A DNA stretch of 64,000 bases from Salimicrobium halophilum. Lineage in GTDB: Bacteria; Bacillota; Bacilli; Bacillales; Halobacillaceae. The stretch covers positions 144,849 through 208,848 of the forward strand of contig NZ_FNEV01000003.1 in assembly GCF_900100295.1 (NCBI RefSeq), read 5' to 3'. Below the pieces are notes generated by a model. The model saw nothing but the letters and a program-made list of their open reading frames with translations. It ran no database searches and had not been told where the DNA came from. Of the stretch, positions 18,292 to 26,939 are shown piece after piece. A program made the position numbers and the translations under genes. Each line of letters starts with the position of its first letter. Positions within the stretch are counted from its first letter, which is position 1.

Positions 18292-19234
18292 TTGCTCAAG
18301 AAACAAGTCATGAAACCTGTATTCCTAGAAAAACTCGAAGCCCTCTCCCGGCGACTATCGGACGCCTCCCCCAAAAAACCCTTCATCGAAGATACGTTGA
18401 ACCGGCATCAGGCAGGCTTCGTCGGTGAAAAATCCCTACTCTTCCAATTTTCTTACCTTCCAACAGACTGGCTCATCTTCCATGACCTACGCCTGCACGA
18501 CGGCACCCATTATTTCCAAATCGATTTTCTTATCATAACGAACGACTCCCTGCTCCTTCTTGAAGTAAAAAATCTCGCAGGACGACTTATATTCGATGGT
18601 ACGAGACAACTGATTCAGGAACGTGAAAACGGCACACGTGGTGCGGACAGTCCCATCGCACAAACCGCCCGTCATGAAAGACAGCTAGAACGATGGCTCA
18701 CCCTGCATGATTTCCCCCATCTCCCGTTAACCTCTCTCATAGTCCTGGCCAATGCCAATTCCTATTTTGAAACCGATCATCCCGGCGTTCTACGTGCCAG
18801 CATGCTACCCGAACACCTTCCAGAAGAAACGGGCCCTCCTATGCCAACTTCCATTCGAACCTCTCTCATGGAAAAATTGCTTCATAGTCATCAACCCGGT
18901 CAACCCTATCGAGAAATACGATATCGATCCTGATCATATTCGGAAAGGGGTGGCGTGCTCCGAGTGTCAACGTCTCATGCAACGAGGGCATGGAACGTGG
19001 GTTTGCGCCTGCAGTTTAAGGGATAAATACGCCCACCGTTCGGCACTCTATGACTACTCATTACTTATAGACAGGGAAATTTCCGCACAAGAAGCAGCTG
19101 ATTTCCTTCATCTCGAAAGTGCTGATACAGCCCGGCGCCTACTTACTGAAGAAGGATACCGCAAGACAGGGCATGGCAATTTCACGAAATATGAAATAAG
19201 GAGTTATCATGATGCTTTGCGGACTTATAACTGA
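18292..19234 (+). pseudogene. NERD-domain protein gene broken by a +1 frameshift
   Basis: Two frames together encode one NERD (nuclease-related) protein of about 313 residues, the usual Bacillus length. The first frame, from the TTG at 18292 (AAGGAGG 8 bases upstream) to 18933, holds the NERD domain, with LLLLEVKNLAG near residue 95 and QTARHERQLERW. The second frame carries the C-terminal zinc-ribbon-like part (PIEKYDI, CSECQRLM, CACSLRDKYAH) to the stop at 19232. Removing one C from the CCC at 18895-18897 joins them as HQPVNPIEKYDI. The last codons, reading LRTY, come from the first unit of array copy C. NERD proteins are suspected DNA-processing factors; the role here is unknown. Confidence 0.78.
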
Positions 19235-19320
19235 TTTTTGCGGACCTTCAGGATGTTTCTACGGACATTCAGCGCTTTTTCGAGCTCATTTGAGGACTTT
19301 TGCCGAAAAGTTGAGGACTT
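19218..19320 (+). repeat. Helically phased TGCGGAC array, copy C (5 units)
   Basis: Cores start at 19218, 19239, 19260, 19291 and 19312 (steps 21, 21, 31, 21). The cores are TGCGGACTT, TGCGGACCT, TACGGACAT, TGAGGACTT and TGAGGACTT. The 31-bp unit contains GAGCTCATT directly before the next core, shared exactly with copy D. The first unit overlaps the final codons and stop of the NERD gene, and no terminator stands between gene and array, unlike the other copies. Confidence 0.85.
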
Positions 19321-19356
19321 AGATTTTCTGATAAAATATAATGGAGGGGTATAAAA

Positions 19357-20409
19357 ATGTATTATACTTTTCTGCAATGGACGTACGAAGAACCTATCTA
19401 TAGAAATTATGAGAAATACGTGCAGCATATCTGGAGAGAATTCGTGGAACGGACGCCTTTGGAATCGTCTGAAGTGGATCCAGATCTCTATTCCGTGGCT
19501 CTCTCCTATATGGCACAGACCATTTTCCCCGGCCCCGAACGTACCCGTGAAGAGTTTGAAAGAAACGCTTTCGTCAATTCCGATAAACTCTATAAAGCCT
19601 TCCTGAACATAAGGCAGACGGTCGGAGATTTATTGGAATGGTACGAGAAGAACCCTCCAGCAGTCTCTTCTCGCTTAGACAAAAAAGAATTAAATTCTTT
19701 CAATCAAAAACTGCTGGACACTCCGTTGCTGCCGGAAGGCTTCCAACTTTCCAAACAACAGCAATCAATGTTCGAGGACCTGTCAGCCCGAGTGCCTCAC
19801 GTGTTTTTCGGTGACCGGCTTAAGGTTCTGGAGAAAATGTATGAGATACATCCCTATCATCCGGCTGTTTATCGTGGAGCCGGCAAACTTGCGGAATACC
19901 TGGAAGTATTGGCTCGGAGCGTTGTCAACGCTGAACTTCTCGGAGATATGGATGAACTCATTGAAAGCAAGATAGCCTTTGCCGATGAGTGTCGTTTCAC
20001 CGAATACCAGCCGCAAGCAATCATGATTTTTCTGGAACTTCTGAGGCTGGACCCTTCAGACTCGAGAAACGTGTGTCTCCGTCTCATCCCCACACTTCTG
20101 AAGGAAAAACATACTGCGGCAGCAGAAAGATGGACATCCACCCTTTCGGAGGGCGCAGCGAAAGCTTTTTTCGAGACTGTTATAGCCTTAAGGAAGAACG
20201 AATCACCTGAAACGATTTCGAACAAAGCGGACGCCGTCCACCGCTTTAATCCTTATATCAAAGATTTTATTACTCATCGTCACCACCGCCATCTGTATGG
20301 AGATCTAAATGCGGGAGCAGGCAGTTCTGAAGAAGCGCTTTTTATCCTAGACGAAATGGAGTTGATGCAGCTCAGTGCTTCCTCGATGAGAGAATATTTG
20401 ACTAAATGA
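19357..20409 (+). CDS. Hypothetical protein, probably helical-repeat (TPR-like)
   Basis: I do not recognise this 350-residue protein. It has no signal peptide or membrane segment. The sequence is almost all helical, and residues of about 185-300 show TPR-like alternation, including LELLRLDPSDSRNVCLRLIP and PYIKDFITHRHH, like the scaffold repeats of SEC-C- or ST7-associated proteins. An ATG at 19357 is preceded by GGAGGGG. It sits between two array copies (C and D), has its own terminator, and ends in four tandem TGAA units at 20407-20422, the first of which contains the stop codon. A scaffold or adaptor role is only a guess. Confidence 0.7.
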   Translation: MYYTFLQWTYEEPIYRNYEKYVQHIWREFVERTPLESSEVDPDLYSVALSYMAQTIFPGPERTREEFERNAFVNSDKLYKAFLNIRQTVGDLLEWYEKNPPAVSSRLDKKELNSFNQKLLDTPLLPEGFQLSKQQQSMFEDLSARVPHVFFGDRLKVLEKMYEIHPYHPAVYRGAGKLAEYLEVLARSVVNAELLGDMDELIESKIAFADECRFTEYQPQAIMIFLELLRLDPSDSRNVCLRLIPTLLKEKHTAAAERWTSTLSEGAAKAFFETVIALRKNESPETISNKADAVHRFNPYIKDFITHRHHRHLYGDLNAGAGSSEEALFILDEMELMQLSASSMREYLTK

Positions 20410-20423
20410 ATGAATGAATGAAT

Positions 20424-20458
20424 AGGACTGCCGGTTTTAAAGGTAGTCTTCTTTTTTT
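20424..20458 (+). terminator. Rho-independent terminator after the helical-repeat gene
   Basis: AGGACTGCC (20424-20432) pairs with GGTAGTCTT (20442-20450) using two G-U pairs, followed by a run of seven T. Array copy D starts 12 bases later. Confidence 0.7.
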
Positions 20459-20470
20459 GAGAATATCATT

Positions 20471-20573
20471 TGCGGACCTATCCGGCTTTTTCGCGGACTT
20501 CCAGGAAGTTTTCGCGGACCTGCAGCACTTTTCAGAGCTCATTTGCGGACCTTAGACAAAAAATTACGGACCT
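20471..20573 (+). repeat. Helically phased TGCGGAC array, copy D (5 units)
   Basis: Cores start at 20471, 20492, 20513, 20544 and 20565 (steps 21, 21, 31, 21), identical in layout to copies C and E. They read TGCGGACCT, CGCGGACTT, CGCGGACCT, TGCGGACCT and TACGGACCT. GAGCTCATT precedes the core after the long step. The array lies after the terminator of the helical-repeat gene and before the convergent gbsR gene. Confidence 0.87.
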
Positions 20574-20630
20574 ACCAAAAAACTTCGCACACAAAAAAGA
20601 GCACCTGCACAAGACAGATGCTTTCAAAAA

Positions 20631-21176
20631 TTATTTTTCCTCGTCCACCGGCAAAAAGTCGAAAATCTCACCGGACTCGATCGAATCAGCCAATCGCTCG
20701 AGCCACTTACAATACTTCCGATAATCTTCAAGCTGGTCATAATCCATCTTCGCTCTCTCTCGTGTCTCTTCATCCGCTTCTTCATCGTCGATCACCTGCT
20801 GAAGCATGCCCTCCGCATAATCGATTGCGGACAAGTTCAACTTGGCCTCACGCTCCCATTTGTTCCCGAAAAAGTGGGAAAAGTAGTTGAAGAAATTCTT
20901 CTCCGCCATGAAGGTATCTTTACGGGACCCTTTCTGCCACACTTTTTGGACAATGCTGATTTCCTGAAGATTACGTACAGCGATGCTCATGCTCGGTTTG
21001 CTCATGCCGAGGTCGTCTTTCATATCATCAAGCGTCATCGGTTCATGCTTGAAGTACATCCTTGCGAATAATCGACCGGTCGATGGAGTGATGCCATACA
21101 GGTCCATCGTTTCAGCAATCGAATTTACGACGGCTCCTTCCGCCTGTTCGATCAGTTCTTCCGACTTTTTTTCCAA
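20631..21176 (-). CDS. gbsR: GbsR-type choline-responsive repressor
   Basis: This MarR-like winged-helix repressor controls choline uptake and its oxidation to glycine betaine. The 181 residues match B. subtilis GbsR in length. The helix-turn-helix lies at about 50-95, with DDLGMSKPSMSIAVRNLQ as the recognition region, and the C-terminal half carries family-typical NFFNYFSHFFGNKW. The TTG at 21176 is chosen because AAAGGAGG sits 8 bases upstream; an ATG at 21200 would translate the ribosome site itself as FQRRR. It lies downstream of betB and betA on the same strand, separated from betA by a hairpin. In B. subtilis choline is the inducer that inactivates GbsR. Confidence 0.9.
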   Translation of the reverse strand: MEKKSEELIEQAEGAVVNSIAETMDLYGITPSTGRLFARMYFKHEPMTLDDMKDDLGMSKPSMSIAVRNLQEISIVQKVWQKGSRKDTFMAEKNFFNYFSHFFGNKWEREAKLNLSAIDYAEGMLQQVIDDEEADEETRERAKMDYDQLEDYRKYCKWLERLADSIESGEIFDFLPVDEEK

Positions 21177-21240
21177 AGAGAACCGCCTCCTTTGAAACAT
21201 TTAATTCGTTCAATATAGTCTAAACTATAACACAAATCGA

Positions 21241-21269
21241 AATCAGGAGCCTGCATGAAGCCCCTGATT
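21241..21269 (-). terminator. Hairpin between betA and gbsR
   Basis: AATCAGGAGC and GCCCCTGATT pair with one mismatch. On the minus strand the stem is followed by TTTCGATTTG, a weak T tract, so it may be a leaky terminator reducing read-through from betA into gbsR. Confidence 0.5.
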
Positions 21270-21284
21270 CCGTGTAATTTCCTA

Positions 21285-22970
21285 TTATCCTTTGATTGTA
21301 CCTGCGTCTGCAGGATGAACGCCGTGCTGGTAATATTCAAGGTGCTCCGGCTCAAGCGGCTTTTCACCTTTGATCATATCTGCCGCTTTCTCAGCAAGCA
21401 TCAGTACCGGCGCGTGGATGTTTCCATTTGTCACGTATGGCATAGCCGATGCATCGACGACGCGCAGGTTGTCGAGCCCATGGACTTTCATCGTCTTCGG
21501 ATCGACGACGGCCATCGGATCAGATGCCGGCCCCATTTTCGCTGTACAGCTCGGGTGAAGGGCCGTTTCCGCGTCTTCCGCGACCCAGTCGAGGATTTCC
21601 TGTTCGGTCTGAACGGATGGCCCGGGAGAAATTTCTCCGCCGTTGTAAGGTTTCATCGCAGGCTGAGCCATGATTTCACGAGTCACGCGTACAGCTTCAA
21701 CCCATTCACGCTTGTCCTGTTCGGTGGAAAGGTAGTTGTACACCATGCTCGGGTGCGCTTTAGGATCGTTTGATTGGATTTTCAATGACCCGCGGGCGTC
21801 AGAGTACATCGGTCCGATATGAACCTGGAATCCGTGCTCGACCGGTGCTTTCTGTCCGTCGTAACGTACGGCAACCGGAAGGAAATGATACATCAGGTTC
21901 GGATAGTCGACATCGGCGTTCGAACGGGCGAAACCGCCACCTTCAAAGTGGTTCGTCGCTGCAGGGCCTTTACGTCCAAGAAGCCACTGAAGACCGATCC
22001 AAGGCATTTTCGCCTTGTTCAGGTTCGGCTGCTCGGATACCGGCAGCGGGCACATGTGCTGGATGTAGACTTCCAAGTGATCCTGAAGGTTTTCTCCTAC
22101 ACCAGGAAGGTTCACTTTCGGCTGGACGCCTACCGAGCGAAGGTGTTCCGGATCACCTACACCAGATAGCTGAAGCAGCTGCGGCGTATTGATTGCACCA
22201 CCTGACAGGATGACCTCTCCAGCTTGTACATAATGTTCTTTCCCGTTACGTTTATATGTCAGACCGCGAGCTTTTTCCCCATCGATGTCTATGTGCTGGA
22301 CGAAAGCACGTGTTTTGACAGTCAGATTTTTGCGCTTCATTGCAGGGTGCAAGTACGCACGGGATGCGGACATGCGACGCCCTTTGTACACATGTTTGTC
22401 AAAAGGACCGAACCCTTCCTGACGAAATCCGTTTACGTCCGGTGTACGGGAATGACCGGCTTCGACGGCCGAGTTGAAAAATGCTTTGAACAACGGATTC
22501 GTCGCTGGTCCTTTTTCGAGTTTGATCGGACCGTCGTGGCCGCGATACTCATCATCTTTATCTGTACCTAATGCGTTTTCGAGACGTTTGAAGTATGGGA
22601 GGCAGTGAGCAAAGTCCCACGTCTCCATTCCTTCATCCGCACCCCACCGTTCATAGTCTTTCGGGTTTCCCCGCTGATAGATCATTCCGTTGATGGAGCT
22701 TGAACCACCAAGAACTTTTCCGCGGGCATGCTTGATGCGACGGCCGTTCATGTAAGGCTCCGGATCGGATTCGTATTTCCAATCGTAAAGAGATTTCCCT
22801 GCTGGGAACGGCAGTGCTGCCGGCATCTGGATCAGCAGGTCCCACGCATAATCGCTGCGTCCCACTTCGAGTACCAATACTTTCTTCGTTCCATCTTCAC
22901 TCAGCCGGTCGCCGAGGATCGATCCCGCACTTCCGGCTCCAACTACGACAATATCGTAAAATTCACTCAT
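21285..22970 (-). CDS. betA: Choline dehydrogenase (GMC oxidoreductase)
   Basis: This 561-residue FAD enzyme oxidises choline to betaine aldehyde, the first step of glycine betaine synthesis. The FAD-binding dinucleotide motif is [10 protein letters not shown] at the N-terminus, and the GMC signature appears as [14 protein letters not shown]. The C-terminal HPSCTAKMG carries an active-site His. Length matches BetA. The ATG at 22970 is preferred because GGAGG lies 8 bases upstream; an ATG at 22976 is only 2 bases from it. It follows betB by 29 bases. B. subtilis uses an unrelated iron alcohol dehydrogenase (GbsB) for this step, so a BetA-type enzyme under a GbsR-type regulator is a notable mix, known from other halophilic Bacilli. 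Confidence 0.93.
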   Translation of the reverse strand: MSEFYDIVVVGAGSAGSILGDRLSEDGTKKVLVLEVGRSDYAWDLLIQMPAALPFPAGKSLYDWKYESDPEPYMNGRRIKHARGKVLGGSSSINGMIYQRGNPKDYERWGADEGMETWDFAHCLPYFKRLENALGTDKDDEYRGHDGPIKLEKGPATNPLFKAFFNSAVEAGHSRTPDVNGFRQEGFGPFDKHVYKGRRMSASRAYLHPAMKRKNLTVKTRAFVQHIDIDGEKARGLTYKRNGKEHYVQAGEVILSGGAINTPQLLQLSGVGDPEHLRSVGVQPKVNLPGVGENLQDHLEVYIQHMCPLPVSEQPNLNKAKMPWIGLQWLLGRKGPAATNHFEGGGFARSNADVDYPNLMYHFLPVAVRYDGQKAPVEHGFQVHIGPMYSDARGSLKIQSNDPKAHPSMVYNYLSTEQDKREWVEAVRVTREIMAQPAMKPYNGGEISPGPSVQTEQEILDWVAEDAETALHPSCTAKMGPASDPMAVVDPKTMKVHGLDNLRVVDASAMPYVTNGNIHAPVLMLAEKAADMIKGEKPLEPEHLEYYQHGVHPADAGTIKG

Positions 22971-22999
22971 GTTCATAACCTCCTGAGAATGTTCTGTAT

Positions 23000-24466
23000 T
23001 TACTTGAACCAGTGGATCGGTTCCGGCTTCACGTTACGGAAAATATGTTTCGTTTCTGTATATTCTTCAAGGCCCGGTTTACCCAGTTCACGACCGATAC
23101 CGGACTGTTTATAGCCACCCCACGGCGCCTGTGCGAAGTACGGATGGAAGTCGTTGATCCAGACGGTACCCATGCGCATTTTCGAAGCCGCACGTTCTGC
23201 TTTATCGATGTCCGTCGTGAACACCGCACCGGCAAGTCCATAAATCGAATCGTTCGCGAGCTGCACCGCTTCTTCTTCCGTCTGGAAACGCTCAACGGTA
23301 AGGACTGGGCCGAAGACTTCCTCCTGCACGATTCTCATATCAGACGTACACCCCGTGAAAATCGTTGGCAGGTAGAAAAATCCGTCCTGAAGCTCTTCGT
23401 CTTGCGGACGAGCGCCTCCGATTAGAAGGTTCGCGCCTTCCTGTTTTCCGATTTCTACATAGCTCTCTACTTTGTCACGGTGCTCCGCGGAAATGAGTGG
23501 GCCGGATTGTATATCTTGCTGGAATCCGTCGCCAAGCTTGATGCGTGCTGCACGTGTTTTCAGTTCTTCTACAAATTCGTCATGGATGGAGTCTTCAATG
23601 ATCAGTCTCGCTCCTGCAGAACAAACCTGTCCCGCATGGAAAAATACGGCGTTCAGTGCCTGATCGACAGCTGTCTCGAAGTCCGCATCGGCGAATACGA
23701 CGTTCGGGTTCTTCCCGCCGAGTTCGAGTGCGATTTTCTTCACGTTTCCGCTCGCGGTTTGCATGATTTTCTTCCCGGTTTCGATTCCGCCGGTGAAAGA
23801 AATTAGATCGACATCGTCGCTTTCTGCAAGTTCGTTCCCTACCGTAGCTCCTGCACCGAGAACGAGGTTGACGACACCTTCTGGAAATCCTGTCTCTTCC
23901 ATAAGCTCCGTCACTTTTACAGTCGTAAGCGGAGTGATTTCACTCGGCTTCATGACGATCGTGTTCCCTGCAGCGAGCGCCGGCGCGATTTTCCACGCGG
24001 CCTGTAGCAGTGGATAGTTCCACGGTGTAATCTGACCGCACACGCCGACCGGTTCGCGGACTACTTTACTTTGACTGTCCGGAATCGGGGATTCGATTAC
24101 TTCGCCGCCGTCTTTATCCGCAAGACCAGCAAAGTAGCGGAACACCCCTGCGATATCGTCCATGTCCGCGCGGCTTTCTTCCAATGTCTTTCCGGTATCG
24201 AGCGTTTCGAGCTCGGCAAGTTCTTCCTTGTCCCGTTCGATGAGCTCAGCGATGCGGAGAACTTTCTGACCGCGTTCTGCTCCCGGCGTGTCTTTCCACT
24301 CCCCGTTGTCGAAAGCTTTTCTTGCTGCATCTATGGCTAGCTTCGCATCTTCTACATCGCCTTCAGCAGCTGTCGCTACAACTTTTTGATTGTACGGATT
24401 GATGATGTCTCTCGTGTTTCCGGACTGGGCATCCACCCAGGTGTTGTTGATGTACATTTGTTTCAT
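23000..24466 (-). CDS. betB: Betaine-aldehyde dehydrogenase
   Basis: This 488-residue NAD(P)-dependent enzyme converts betaine aldehyde to glycine betaine, the main compatible solute in many halophiles. It shows the aldehyde dehydrogenase pattern: [20 protein letters not shown], the catalytic Glu in [10 protein letters not shown], and the catalytic Cys in [12 protein letters not shown]. The sequence resembles Bacillus GbsA. AGGAGGTACGATTC precedes the ATG. It is the first gene of betB-betA, with a SigA-like promoter and an operator-like palindrome directly upstream, and it is divergent from the choline transporter. Confidence 0.94.
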   Translation of the reverse strand: MKQMYINNTWVDAQSGNTRDIINPYNQKVVATAAEGDVEDAKLAIDAARKAFDNGEWKDTPGAERGQKVLRIAELIERDKEELAELETLDTGKTLEESRADMDDIAGVFRYFAGLADKDGGEVIESPIPDSQSKVVREPVGVCGQITPWNYPLLQAAWKIAPALAAGNTIVMKPSEITPLTTVKVTELMEETGFPEGVVNLVLGAGATVGNELAESDDVDLISFTGGIETGKKIMQTASGNVKKIALELGGKNPNVVFADADFETAVDQALNAVFFHAGQVCSAGARLIIEDSIHDEFVEELKTRAARIKLGDGFQQDIQSGPLISAEHRDKVESYVEIGKQEGANLLIGGARPQDEELQDGFFYLPTIFTGCTSDMRIVQEEVFGPVLTVERFQTEEEAVQLANDSIYGLAGAVFTTDIDKAERAASKMRMGTVWINDFHPYFAQAPWGGYKQSGIGRELGKPGLEEYTETKHIFRNVKPEPIHWFK

Positions 24467-24499
24467 GAATCGTACCTCCTCTTTTTTGTTTAATTTATT

Positions 24500-24559
24500 T
24501 AATTATTTTTAAACGTTTTTAACGATTTTGATAGTATCATAGGGTTTTTATCTTGTAAA
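24500..24559 (-). promoter_or_regulatory. betB promoter with downstream GbsR-type operator candidate
   Basis: On the minus strand TTTACA (24559-24554) and TACTAT (24536-24531) are 17 bp apart. Directly at and after the expected start lies TTTTTAAACGTTTTTAA (24506-24522), centred on the palindrome AAACGTTT (24511-24518). Nearly the same sequence follows the divergent transporter promoter. B. subtilis GbsR blocks transcription from sites downstream of its promoters, so this position fits (inference). The 330 bases between the two sites (24560-24891) show nothing else I can support. Confidence 0.6.
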
Positions 24560-24891
24560 CAGGGGAAGCTCTAGTCTTTTCTGATCTGGAGGGGGTTTAA
24601 AAGAGCCTTTAATGGAAGGAGAAATTCCTGAGTCGGGAAATATGCGATATTATTTTTCATGGTTGCATCAAAATCGCCGCATAACTTTGGTTATTCGGCA
24701 GTTTCTGAATAGACTTAGGAGAAACTGTAGGATACTCCGTTTTATCCGACAATATTTCACAACCATCCCCGTCCAAACCATCGCATAACCCAGCCCCAAT
24801 CATTCAAAACCGTCCACTCATTACACTTTTTGAAAATCCGTCCAGCCCTTGATGCTATAAGTCTGAGCCGCCATTTACCCACCAGGGCAAG

Positions 24892-24981
24892 TTGACAAAC
24901 TTCGAATCTACGTTATCGTAATACATGTTATTTGTTTAATAATTATTAAACGTTTTAAATTAATTAACAAGAACCGGTTCT
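24892..24981 (+). promoter_or_regulatory. Choline-transporter promoter with matching operator candidate
   Basis: TTGACA (24892-24897) is followed after 16 bp by TATCGT (24914-24919). About ten bases beyond the expected start lies an A/T-rich element with the palindrome AAACGTTT at 24948-24955, flanked by TTTAATAATTATT as at the betB site. A separate 12-bp palindrome AGAACCGGTTCT occupies 24970-24981. Shared control of uptake and oxidation by GbsR is the simplest reading. Confidence 0.55.
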
Positions 24982-24988
24982 GTTACAC

Positions 24989-25016
24989 AAAAAAGATCTG
25001 GCCCACAGACCAGATC
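24989..25016 (-). terminator. Perfect minus-strand terminator in the choline-transporter leader
   Basis: GATCTGG (24995-25001) pairs with CCAGATC (25010-25016). On the minus strand the stem is followed by TTTTTT, a textbook intrinsic terminator, yet no minus-strand gene precedes it. On the plus strand the same hairpin stands about 20 bases before the transporter ribosome site. It may shield the betB promoter from antisense transcription or shape the mRNA leader. Confidence 0.6.
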
Positions 25017-25049
25017 GACAAAAAACGATATAAAAAAGGGAGTGATTGT

Positions 25050-26708
25050 GTGCAACCGCAACCATCTGCAAAGCCAGACAGGAAGCAGGACACTAAGAAT
25101 GATACCAATTACGAAAAAGCCGGATTATTCGGATTTCTGGGACTACTACTCATCGTAGCCCTATACGTAGGGTTTGCAGGAAATGACGTCAATTGGGGAG
25201 CGCTCGTATTCATGTTCATCTCCTATGCGATCATTTTCTACATCGGCTCCATCACCGCCGGGAAAAAATCGGACAGCGCCAAAGATATGATGGTTGCCGG
25301 CCGCTCCATGCCACTGTGGGTAGCCATGTTCACGATGACTGCGACATGGGTCGGTGGAGGCTACATAGCCGGAACCGCTGAAACGACCTTCGCTTCAGGC
25401 ATCGTCTGGGCTCAGGCCCCATGGGGATACGGGCTCAGCCTCATCATCGGTGGTATTTTCTACGCCCGTAAAATGAGAAGGTACGAGTTCACGACGATGC
25501 TCGACCCACTCGAAGTACGGTTCGGAAAGAAAGTTGCAGGCGTGCTTTATCTCCCTGCCCTCCTGGGCGAATTGTTCTGGAGTGCCGCGATTCTCGTCGC
25601 GCTCGGAACGACATTCGGTCTGATTCTCGGCATCGACTTCACGACATCCATTATCATCTCAGCGGTCATCGCCGTCGCCTATACGTTCGTCGGTGGTATG
25701 TGGTCCGTCGCCCTCACCGACGTAGCTCAAATCATCATGATCATCATCGGTATGTTCCTCGTCGTTCCGTTCGCTCTATCAGAAGTCGGCGGACTCGGCC
25801 AGGCGTGGGGCGCGTACAAAGAAGGCATGGCCGGATTCACGAACCTCCTTCCACCCCTCGACGGCTGGAATCATCCGGATTGGGGAAATTACTACTGGAA
25901 CTGGTGGGATTATGCGCTATTGCTGATTTTCGGAGGAATTCCGTGGCAGGTATATTTCCAGCGCGTACTTTCCGCGAAAAATGAAAGAACGGCGATGTGG
26001 CTCTCGATTGCAGCAGGGTTCCTTTGCATCATTCTCGCTGTACCGGCCGTCATGATCGGTGTAGCAGGATTTTCTGCCGACTGGGCGAGCTACGGCATCG
26101 AAGGCCCTGGCGCCGCTTCCGAAATTCTCGCATATGTCGTAAACTATATGTCCCCTTACCTCATTGCAATTGTCGCGCTCGGTGCGATTGCGGCAGCGGT
26201 CATGTCATCGATGGACTCTTCCATTCTTTCCGCGTCCTCTATGGCAGCCTGGAACATTTACCGCCCGCTCGTGAAACCGAAAGCGAACGGCAGAGATATC
26301 AAGCGCACCATCCGCGTATCCATCATTCTCATCGGACTCGCAGCAACCATTGTTGCCCTGAACATCGACAGTGTGTACACCCTTTGGTACCTATGTGCTG
26401 ATCTCGTCTACTGTATGCTGTTCCCTCAGCTGACGACGGCATTGTTTGATAAAAAAGCGAACACGTACGGAGCGATTGCAGGACTTTCCGTTTCCTTCTT
26501 CCTTCGTTTCGGCGGAGGGGAGCCGGCTCTTGGATTACCGGCCTTCCTGCCATATCCGATGGTCGAAGATGGAGTAGTGCTCTTCCCATTCCGTACGCTC
26601 GCGATGGTATGCGGCCTGCTGACCATCATCATCGTTTCCCGTCTCACGCAGAAGGCCTGCCCACCGCAGCCGCTTACGAAGCTGAAGACGGAAATGAAAG
26701 AAGACTAA
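25050..26708 (+). CDS. High-affinity choline transporter-like sodium:solute symporter (SSS family)
   Basis: This 552-residue membrane protein would import choline with sodium. About thirteen hydrophobic segments follow a hydrophilic N-terminal 25 residues. SSS features include GGGYIAGTAET and the segment around AYTFVGGMWSVALTDVAQ with MDSSILSASSMAAWNIYR later, which resemble the animal high-affinity choline transporter group (SLC5A7-like) rather than BCCT or OpuB/OpuC carriers. The GTG start follows AAAAGGGAGTG. It is divergent from betB and betA and shares an operator-like sequence with them, which supports choline as substrate. Proline or betaine cannot be excluded from sequence alone. Confidence 0.82.
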   Translation: MQPQPSAKPDRKQDTKNDTNYEKAGLFGFLGLLLIVALYVGFAGNDVNWGALVFMFISYAIIFYIGSITAGKKSDSAKDMMVAGRSMPLWVAMFTMTATWVGGGYIAGTAETTFASGIVWAQAPWGYGLSLIIGGIFYARKMRRYEFTTMLDPLEVRFGKKVAGVLYLPALLGELFWSAAILVALGTTFGLILGIDFTTSIIISAVIAVAYTFVGGMWSVALTDVAQIIMIIIGMFLVVPFALSEVGGLGQAWGAYKEGMAGFTNLLPPLDGWNHPDWGNYYWNWWDYALLLIFGGIPWQVYFQRVLSAKNERTAMWLSIAAGFLCIILAVPAVMIGVAGFSADWASYGIEGPGAASEILAYVVNYMSPYLIAIVALGAIAAAVMSSMDSSILSASSMAAWNIYRPLVKPKANGRDIKRTIRVSIILIGLAATIVALNIDSVYTLWYLCADLVYCMLFPQLTTALFDKKANTYGAIAGLSVSFFLRFGGGEPALGLPAFLPYPMVEDGVVLFPFRTLAMVCGLLTIIIVSRLTQKACPPQPLTKLKTEMKED

Positions 26709-26719
26709 TATAATAGAAG

Positions 26720-26763
26720 AAACTTGCAGTGGAAGCCTCTACGGCTTTGCTGCAAGTTTTTTT
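26720..26763 (+). terminator. Rho-independent terminator after the choline transporter
   Basis: AAACTTGCAG (26720-26729) pairs with CTGCAAGTTT (26750-26759), with an inner GCC/GGC helix, followed by a T run. Array copy E begins 7 bases later. Confidence 0.85.
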
Positions 26764-26769
26764 GCTATT

Positions 26770-26872
26770 TACGGACCATTCACGAGTTTTTGCGGACCTA
26801 CCCTGCAATTTTACGGACTTTCGACACGATTGGTCGCTCAATTGCGGACCTTACCTCCATTTCTGCGGACCT
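26770..26872 (+). repeat. Helically phased TGCGGAC array, copy E (5 units)
   Basis: Cores start at 26770, 26791, 26812, 26843 and 26864 (steps 21, 21, 31, 21). They read TACGGACCA, TGCGGACCT, TACGGACTT, TGCGGACCT and TGCGGACCT. CTCAAT precedes the core after the long step. A weak sixth unit (CGCAGGTC) lies 21 bp further at about 26885. The array separates the choline-transporter terminator from the convergent ROK kinase gene. Confidence 0.87.
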
Positions 26873-26939
26873 CCCACTCCTTCTCGCAGGTCAGAAAGCA
26901 CAAAAAAGCACCTGGACGCGCCAGATGCATACAAAACAC

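Noticed and set aside
18075-18428. Open frame across array copy B with repeated Cys-Gly-Pro and Leu-Arg-Thr peptides (similar frames at 20470-20890 and 26724-27373)
   Set aside because: 21 bp equals seven codons, so any array gives periodic peptides in every frame. They have no ribosome site, begin in terminators, and change frame at the 31-bp step.
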